Shown piece after piece: positions 6,500 through 10,809 of a stretch of 10,809 bases of DNA. The notes under the pieces were generated by a model. It saw nothing but the letters and a program-made list of their open reading frames with translations, did no database searches and was not told the origin of the DNA. A program made the position numbers and the translations under genes. Position 1 is the first letter of the stretch. The number at the start of each line of letters is the position of its first letter. The DNA lies in NCBI GenBank assembly GCA_013140485.1, contig JABFSS010000113.1:1-10809 (forward strand), given 5' to 3'. Origin of the DNA: Candidatus Peribacteraceae bacterium (GTDB lineage: Bacteria > Patescibacteriota > Gracilibacteria > Peribacterales > Peribacteraceae).

Positions 6500-7145
6500 A
6501 TCCTTCCTGTTCGAGTCTTTTCTGAAGAATATTTTTCAATCTCCACACCGCATTGCCCGCGTGATTCCGCGTCATTCCTGTTTCTTCCATAACTTGTTCG
6601 TATGTTTTCGTTCCGAGAAGAATATCACCCACGGGCGCGAGCCGACCAAGGACGAGTTTATAGTCGGTGATAAATTTTTGTATAAATCGGTATAAATCCT
6701 GCGCATCAGTCTCTGCGACATTGATCGCCTTGGGGTCGGGGATATCGTCAAGAAACAAATCTGCAGAATCGACCGGCCGAAGGTGCTTTCTTTCTGCATC
6801 TGTCTTGCGAATATGGTTGACCATTTTCCTTTGAGCGACTGTAAACAACCACCCGGGGAGATTCCCATCCACTTTGATCGTATTTTTACGTTGTATGAGC
6901 TCAATATATGTTTCCTGGAGCACATCGTCGATTACACCATGCACATCATCGAAAAACCATTTCTTAGCAAGCATATGACAAAGTAGTGATTTTTTTAGCG
7001 ACAATGAGGTCGCTTTCCAAAAAGTATCGAACGAGTCGGAGACTCCCCGTATTTCACCTTCACCTTTCAGCGTCAGATAACAGATGGATTCCGCTGCCAG
7101 TGTTGCCAGATCTAATTTTCCGTTTTCATGTGGCGTGCCGAGCAT
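6465..7145 (-). CDS. ECF-like sigma-70 family RNA polymerase sigma factor
   Basis: A 226-residue protein with the two domains of an extracytoplasmic-function-type sigma factor. Region 2 spans about 40-115: DDVLQETYIELIQ (73-85) corresponds to the core-binding helix, and LPGWLFTVAQRKMVNHIRK (96-114) to the -10-recognising part. Region 4 spans about 165-212, with a helix-turn-helix TYEQVMEETGMTRNHAGNAV (181-200) for -35 recognition. A roughly 40-residue N-terminal extension of unknown role precedes region 2. No anti-sigma gene lies next to it; its neighbours are rarA (35-nt 3' overlap) and priA (divergent). The ATG at 7145 lies 7 nt after a perfect TATAAT, so the mRNA should be leaderless. The target regulon is unknown. 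A shorter start cannot be excluded, since the next Met (58) would cut region 2. Confidence 0.88.
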   Translation of the reverse strand: MLGTPHENGKLDLATLAAESICYLTLKGEGEIRGVSDSFDTFWKATSLSLKKSLLCHMLAKKWFFDDVHGVIDDVLQETYIELIQRKNTIKVDGNLPGWLFTVAQRKMVNHIRKTDAERKHLRPVDSADLFLDDIPDPKAINVAETDAQDLYRFIQKFITDYKLVLGRLAPVGDILLGTKTYEQVMEETGMTRNHAGNAVWRLKNILQKRLEQEGFIVPRSPRLPE

Positions 7146-7180
7146 CCTAAATATTATACATTTTATTTATTTTTTGTCAA
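7146..7180 (-). promoter_or_regulatory. Perfect-consensus sigma-70 promoter of the sigma-factor gene
   Basis: On the minus strand, TTGACA (7180-7175) and TATAAT (7158-7153) are both perfect consensus hexamers separated by 16 nt of A/T-rich spacer. Only 7 nt lie between the -10 and the ATG at 7145. Transcription would start at or within a base or two of the start codon, giving a leaderless message. The promoter occupies most of the 62-bp spacer to the divergent priA gene. Confidence 0.85.
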
Positions 7181-7207
7181 CGATACGCGACCTTCTGTTC
7201 AGGCAAG

Positions 7208-9364
7208 ATGAAAATTATGTTCCTCACGGTCGTCACCGCCTCGCGTTCGGGAGCCATCGGCTCGGGTTTGACGTATGAAGCCGGCACTCAGAAGATTCAG
7301 CCAGGTTCAGCTGTGAGAGTTCCTCTCCGCAAGAGCTTTGTGGAAGGCATCGTGATCGAAGTGATGGACAAGAAACTCCAGACCGAATTCGATTTACGCT
7401 CCATCAAAGAAGTTCTCGGTGACGTGCCTCTGTTGACCGAGGCGCAAATAAAGACCGTGCGGTGGATGAGTGAGTATTACTGCTGCTCGTTGCGCCAAGC
7501 TCTCCAAGTCTGGCTTCCACCCCCCCCGTGGTCGCGGCTGCTTCCGAAAGAAACTGTCATGTTTCGAAAGGCGGCCAATGACCGGCCTGCGCGCGGTAAG
7601 AAAGCTGAAGCTGTATTGGAATTTTTGGAAGGCAGAGAATGGACCTCGCGCGAAGAGATCATTCATGAAACCGGAGCGAGTCCTGCCGTTCTCAAAAGAT
7701 TGTTAGAGCTCGGATGCCTGGTGCGTGAAACGCAGAGGGCTTCGATGCTCACGTCGCGACCGGTGTCTGTGGCAGCCAAGAACGAGGCTGTTCTGACGTC
7801 TTCGCAAAAAGAGGTCTACGAATCGGTTAAAACAGACCCGCGTCCGTCATTGCTATTCGGCATTACCAGCAGCGGGAAGACAGAAATTTATGCCGCTCTG
7901 ATTGCAGACGCCATTCGCGCGGGAAAGCAGGCGATCCTCCTGGTGCCCGAAATCCTGCTTACCGAAAATGTGATCGACCGCTTTACGCAGATGCTCGCGC
8001 ATGAACAAATTTCCGTTCTGCACAGCCGGCTGAAGCCAGGCCAGCGAAAGGAAGAATGGAAACGAATTCACCGTGGTGACGTCAGCCTCGTGATCGGCTC
8101 CCGCAGCGCGCTCTTCGCGCCTCTCAAGAACCTGGGCATCGTCATCCTCGACGAAGAACACGAGTGGACCTACAAGAACGAGCAGACGCCGCGGTACCAC
8201 GCCCGCGAGACGGCCGAAGCGTTGTGCCGTCATGCCGGAGCGAAACTGCTGCTGGGGAGCGCAACACCGTCGTTGGAATCCTGGTCCAGAGCCCAACGTG
8301 GGTCTTCGACCCGCGCACCATACCACCTGGCGAGACTCCCAGACCGCTACGGCAGCAATGCACTCGCGACAGTGACCGTCGTTGATCTCGCAGGGGCGGA
8401 ATTCGGAAAAAATTATCCCTTCACATCGCAGCTGCTGACCGCGATAGAGGAACGACTGAAGCGCAAGGAGCAGACAGTACTCTTTCTCAACCGAAGAGGA
8501 GCCGCAAGTGCGCTGCTGTGTCTGGAGTGCAGACGCAGAGTGATTTCTACTGAGTCGCAGCTGCCCTTTACCGTCCATCATGATAGTTCCGGGAAGCCCT
8601 TTCTGATCGATCACACGACCAATATCCGAGCGGACGTCCCCGCAAAGTGTCCGCACTGCGCCAGTGTGAACCTGATCGAAGTCGGAGCGGGCACGCAGCG
8701 CATCGAGGCAATCATGACGAAACTTTTCCCCAAAGCGCGTCTTCTCCGCGCAGACACGGATACCCTTGAGACGCCCGAGCAAATGCGCTCCCTCTTGCAG
8801 AAGATGAAGAACGGAGAAGCGGATATTCTGCTCGGCACGCAGAGCGTCGTAAAAGGACTGGACTTGCCCAACGTCACGCTCGCCGCAGTGATGATCGCGG
8901 ACATCGGCCTCTCACTGCCGCACTTTCGCGCCGGCGAACGCATCATGCAGCTCTTGACCCAACTCACCGGACGAAGCGGCCGCGCCAAACCCGGCGAAGT
9001 GATCATCCAGACGTTCCGGCCCGATTCCGCCGAAGTGATCGCCGCGTCCAAGCACGAAACCGAACGCTACCTGGAAGACGAACTTCGCATGCGCTTGCAC
9101 GCGGGCTATCCACCCGCCGCCTCGATGATCCGCCTGCTCGTTCGGGGGCCGGATGCCGGTGCACGTGCCAAAAAACTGCAGACGGATGCCATGACGGCAA
9201 ATATGAAATCGGGCGGGAACGTCAAAATCTCCATGGGTCCGACGCTTTTTGGCGCAGGTCGCGAGTGGCAGGTGCTTCTACGCGGCGAAAAGCCCCGGGA
9301 ACTGCTCGCGCATCTTCACTTGAAAGATGTGCCGGTGGATGTCGATCAACTAGAAACGGTGTGA
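7208..9364 (+). CDS. priA: Primosomal protein N' (PriA), replication-restart 3'-5' helicase
   Basis: PriA recognises abandoned forks and D-loops and reloads the replisome. The 718-residue protein has an N-terminal 3'-DNA-binding domain (1-105, with VRVPLRKSFVEGIV), a winged-helix region, then the superfamily 2 helicase. Motif I is GITSSGKT (218-225; the usual sequence is GxTGSGKT, so one Gly is Ser221). Motif II is DEEH (315-318), motif III GSATPS (350-355), and the late motifs include GTQSVVKGLDLPNVTL (543-558) and QLTGRSGR (585-592). The zinc module is unusual: Cys438/Cys441 and Cys481/Cys484 remain, but the four inner cysteines are Ser447, Ser450, Asp468 and Thr471. Length is close to the E. 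coli enzyme. The ATG at 7208 fits the family MKI start; a second ATG lies at 7217. It diverges from the sigma-factor gene. Confidence 0.96.
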   Translation: MKIMFLTVVTASRSGAIGSGLTYEAGTQKIQPGSAVRVPLRKSFVEGIVIEVMDKKLQTEFDLRSIKEVLGDVPLLTEAQIKTVRWMSEYYCCSLRQALQVWLPPPPWSRLLPKETVMFRKAANDRPARGKKAEAVLEFLEGREWTSREEIIHETGASPAVLKRLLELGCLVRETQRASMLTSRPVSVAAKNEAVLTSSQKEVYESVKTDPRPSLLFGITSSGKTEIYAALIADAIRAGKQAILLVPEILLTENVIDRFTQMLAHEQISVLHSRLKPGQRKEEWKRIHRGDVSLVIGSRSALFAPLKNLGIVILDEEHEWTYKNEQTPRYHARETAEALCRHAGAKLLLGSATPSLESWSRAQRGSSTRAPYHLARLPDRYGSNALATVTVVDLAGAEFGKNYPFTSQLLTAIEERLKRKEQTVLFLNRRGAASALLCLECRRRVISTESQLPFTVHHDSSGKPFLIDHTTNIRADVPAKCPHCASVNLIEVGAGTQRIEAIMTKLFPKARLLRADTDTLETPEQMRSLLQKMKNGEADILLGTQSVVKGLDLPNVTLAAVMIADIGLSLPHFRAGERIMQLLTQLTGRSGRAKPGEVIIQTFRPDSAEVIAASKHETERYLEDELRMRLHAGYPPAASMIRLLVRGPDAGARAKKLQTDAMTANMKSGGNVKISMGPTLFGAGREWQVLLRGEKPRELLAHLHLKDVPVDVDQLETV

Positions 9365-9395
9365 TACGCTGGAGAGCAATTCCCCTCTGATCGCT

Positions 9396-9998
9396 ATGCC
9401 GTACCACAAGTATCTCTCCGAATTCCTCGGCGCGTTTACGCTCACGTTCGTCGCCTGGGTCTCCACCGTCTACGGCGTCCCTGCGAACGTCACGCACATG
9501 ATGGTCGCCGCAACTCTTGGACTCTACGTATACACCGTGGGAGGCATCAGCGGAGCCCACCTGAATCCCGCCGTCACCATCGGAGTGCTGAGCGCCGGCA
9601 AGATCAAAACCAACGACGCCGTCATGTACGTGATTTTTCAGCTCGCGGGCGCAGTCGTCGCGATGACCGCGGGACGCTTCTTGAGTGGCGGCCAAATGGC
9701 TGCACTCGGCTATGACCTGAGCGCAGGAGCCGGCATCGCAGAGGCGATCGGCGCATTCATCCTCGCATTCGGGGTCATGTCGGCGACATTGCAGAAGATT
9801 CCTCCCGCCGCGAGCGGCATCGTCGTGGGCGGATCGCTCTTCATCGGTCTGTACGCGTCCTTCCAGTTCAGCAACGGCATCCTGAACCCCGCGGTCGCGC
9901 TGGGACTCAACGCCTTCGGCCCGATGGAAATCCTTGGTCCCATCGTCGGTGCAGTTGCCGGCAGCTGGGCGAGGGTTGCTTTGGAGAAGAAAGCATAG
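9396..9998 (+). CDS. Aquaporin/MIP-family channel with altered selectivity filter
   Basis: A 200-residue major intrinsic protein, short for a family usually of 230 or more residues; the loops are trimmed. The two half-repeats are clear: SEFLGAF (8-14) and AEAIGAF (115-121) carry the conserved glutamates, and the re-entrant loops read SGAHLNPAVTIG (NPA at 57-59) and SNGILNPAVALG (NPA at 164-166). In nearly all family members the second NPA is followed by the arginine of the ar/R selectivity filter; here it is Val167 (codon GTC, 9894-9896). The pore may therefore be wider or more hydrophobic than a water channel, and the transported molecule is uncertain. The gene starts 31 nt after priA, so it may be co-transcribed. 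No Shine-Dalgarno is evident at the ATG. Confidence 0.93.
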   Translation: MPYHKYLSEFLGAFTLTFVAWVSTVYGVPANVTHMMVAATLGLYVYTVGGISGAHLNPAVTIGVLSAGKIKTNDAVMYVIFQLAGAVVAMTAGRFLSGGQMAALGYDLSAGAGIAEAIGAFILAFGVMSATLQKIPPAASGIVVGGSLFIGLYASFQFSNGILNPAVALGLNAFGPMEILGPIVGAVAGSWARVALEKKA

Positions 9999-10006
9999 CC
10001 TTTCAT

Positions 10007-10080
10007 TTTTTGAAGTTTGATATTTGTTTTTTGGCTTTGCATTCAGTAAAGCAAAAAGTACAAATCCCAAATTTCAAAAG
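10007..10080. terminator. Long imperfect A/T-rich hairpin between convergent genes
   Basis: Arms of about 34 nt (10007-10040 and 10046-10080) are imperfectly complementary: about 16 of the outer 20 positions match, then a bulge, then CTTT/AAAG near the centre. It fills the gap between the stops of the aquaporin gene (9998) and the minus-strand methyltransferase gene (10090), with T-rich runs in both directions. A bidirectional terminator is the simplest reading. Its composition also resembles A/T-rich extragenic repeats. Confidence 0.5.
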
Positions 10081-10089
10081 AAATATATG

Positions 10090-10545
10090 TTAGGCGTTTC
10101 GCAAGTGATGCAATGCAATGCCCGCAGCCACGGCCACATTCAATGATTCTTTTTTGCCGAGCATCGGGATCTTGATGACGGAGTCTGAGATGTCCAGAAT
10201 TTCCTGCGGCACTCCCGAGAGTTCATGCCCAACGATCAGACATATCTTCTCCGACGGCGTAAAGTCTTTCAGATCCACAGCATTATCAGTGAGTTCGAGA
10301 GGAATGATCGACCAACCATCTTTTTTCAGTTTCTTCACGATCTCCAGAGGATCCTGTGCATGTTCCCACAGGACAAATTCTTCGGCGCCAAGCGCGGTCT
10401 TGGTGATTTCTTTTCTCGGCGGCTGCCCCGTGTATCCGGTCAGATAGATTTTCTCAACGCCAAAAGCATCGCCGGTACGGAAAAAAGATCCGACATTCCA
10501 CAGAGACCGGACATTATGCGCCACGAGACAGAGTTTTCTTTTCAT
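10090..10545 (-). CDS. SpoU/TrmH-family RNA 2'-O-methyltransferase
   Basis: A SPOUT-class enzyme that transfers a methyl group from S-adenosylmethionine to a ribose 2'-OH in tRNA or rRNA. The 151-residue protein is essentially the bare catalytic domain with its C-terminal trefoil knot. Motif 1 is NVRSLWNVGSFFRTGDAFG (11-29, with Asn17 and catalytic Arg23). Motif 2 is VGHELSG (105-111). Motif 3 is IPMLGKKESLNVAVAAGIAL (126-145), carrying the SAM-binding Ser-Leu-Asn. There is no N-terminal substrate-binding extension as in RlmB, so a tRNA target or an unassigned RNA is likely; the exact nucleotide cannot be read from sequence. Its ATG overlaps the upstream gene's TGA as ATGA, implying translational coupling. 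Confidence 0.93.
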   Translation of the reverse strand: MKRKLCLVAHNVRSLWNVGSFFRTGDAFGVEKIYLTGYTGQPPRKEITKTALGAEEFVLWEHAQDPLEIVKKLKKDGWSIIPLELTDNAVDLKDFTPSEKICLIVGHELSGVPQEILDISDSVIKIPMLGKKESLNVAVAAGIALHHLRNA

Positions 10546-10809
10546 AGAGACAGACGCTCCAGCGTACTCGCGTGTGGATTGGCAAAAACTTCCAGGAGCT
10601 TTGGCGAGGATACTTCGTGGTCCGATGCGCCGTCGATGCCATAAGCGATGCCCGTTTCACTGCCCTTGCCCCAGGCGTCTGCTCCGGTGTCGGGAATGTC
10701 TCGGCGGAGAAGGACGATCCGCTTGCCGATGAATTCTGCGCCGTCTTTGCCCTTCTTGATGAATGCACGCTCCTTATTCGCGTTGAAGACCGTCAAATCC
10801 GCCAGAATC
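10542..10809 (-). CDS. C-terminal part of an unrecognised gene, cut by the window edge
   Basis: The minus-strand frame is open from the right edge to a TGA at 10544-10542, giving about 88 residues of the C-terminal end of a longer protein. The visible part reads ILADLTVFNANKERAFIKKG onward, then a basic stretch with GKRIVLLRRDIPDTGADAWG, then GIDGASDHEVSSPK and NPHASTLERLSL at the end. I cannot assign a family. It looks soluble. A TTG at 10796 could in principle start a small protein, but the frame continues upstream without a stop. The 4-nt ATGA overlap with the methyltransferase gene places both in one operon. Confidence 0.6.
   Translation of the reverse strand, partial: ILADLTVFNANKERAFIKKGKDGAEFIGKRIVLLRRDIPDTGADAWGKGSETGIAYGIDGASDHEVSSPKLLEVFANPHASTLERLSL

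Noticed and set aside
7853..8782. 309-codon open frame on the minus strand
   Set aside because: It is antisense to the helicase core of priA, whose motifs are unambiguous; the translation is Arg-rich with no recognisable domain.
9222..10070. 282-codon open frame on the minus strand
   Set aside because: It is antisense to the end of priA and all of the aquaporin gene; its His/Asp/Arg-rich translation is typical of a GC-rich shadow frame.

Overview
This 10.8 kb window is a compact bacterial chromosome segment of roughly 50-55% GC (by eye), in the standard code with TAA, TAG and TGA all used as stops. Genes are packed on both strands. Two convergent pairs overlap at their 3' ends (46 and 35 nt), and most start codons have no Shine-Dalgarno sequence. 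Several genes have a -10-like hexamer only 6-9 nt before the start codon, so leaderless or nearly leaderless transcripts are likely. The compactness, the divergent sequences of housekeeping proteins (PriA, aquaporin) and the many unfamiliar small membrane proteins would fit a reduced genome such as a Patescibacteria/CPR lineage with moderate GC. That assignment is an inference from style, not from a marker gene.

Layout. 1-129: unassigned upstream sequence. 130-1353 (+): GT87-like membrane glycosyltransferase. 1308-1775 (-): Bcp-type peroxiredoxin. 1808-2503 (+): SGNH/GDSL lipoprotein hydrolase, divergent from bcp over a 32-bp spacer. 2504-2665: non-coding, with repeat-like and hairpin sequence. 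2666-2742 (+): tRNA-Pro(TGG). 2760-3416 (+): strikingly AT-rich orphan gene for a four-helix membrane protein, directly behind the tRNA. 3423-4145 (+): YhhQ-type queuosine-precursor transporter. 4242-4598 (+): small orphan membrane protein behind a promoter and a 19-bp palindrome, ending at a strong hairpin. 4677-5027 (-): DUF4383 membrane protein. 5153-6499 (+): rarA. 6465-7145 (-): ECF-like sigma factor under a perfect-consensus promoter. 7208-9364 (+): priA. 9396-9998 (+): aquaporin-family channel. 10090-10545 (-): SpoU/TrmH RNA methyltransferase, translationally coupled by an ATGA overlap to an unrecognised gene running off the right edge.

The clearest functional grouping is rarA - sigma factor - priA: two replication-fork maintenance/restart proteins flank a regulator. 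The other genes look like independent housekeeping or envelope functions. The observations most worth a second look are: a PriA that keeps one zinc site but has lost all four cysteines of the other; an aquaporin whose selectivity-filter arginine is valine; the leaderless consensus promoter of the sigma gene; the AT-rich gene inserted exactly behind tRNA-Pro; and the perfect palindrome at the predicted transcription start of the 4242 gene. I found no CRISPR array, transposase, integrase or recognisable new multi-gene system.
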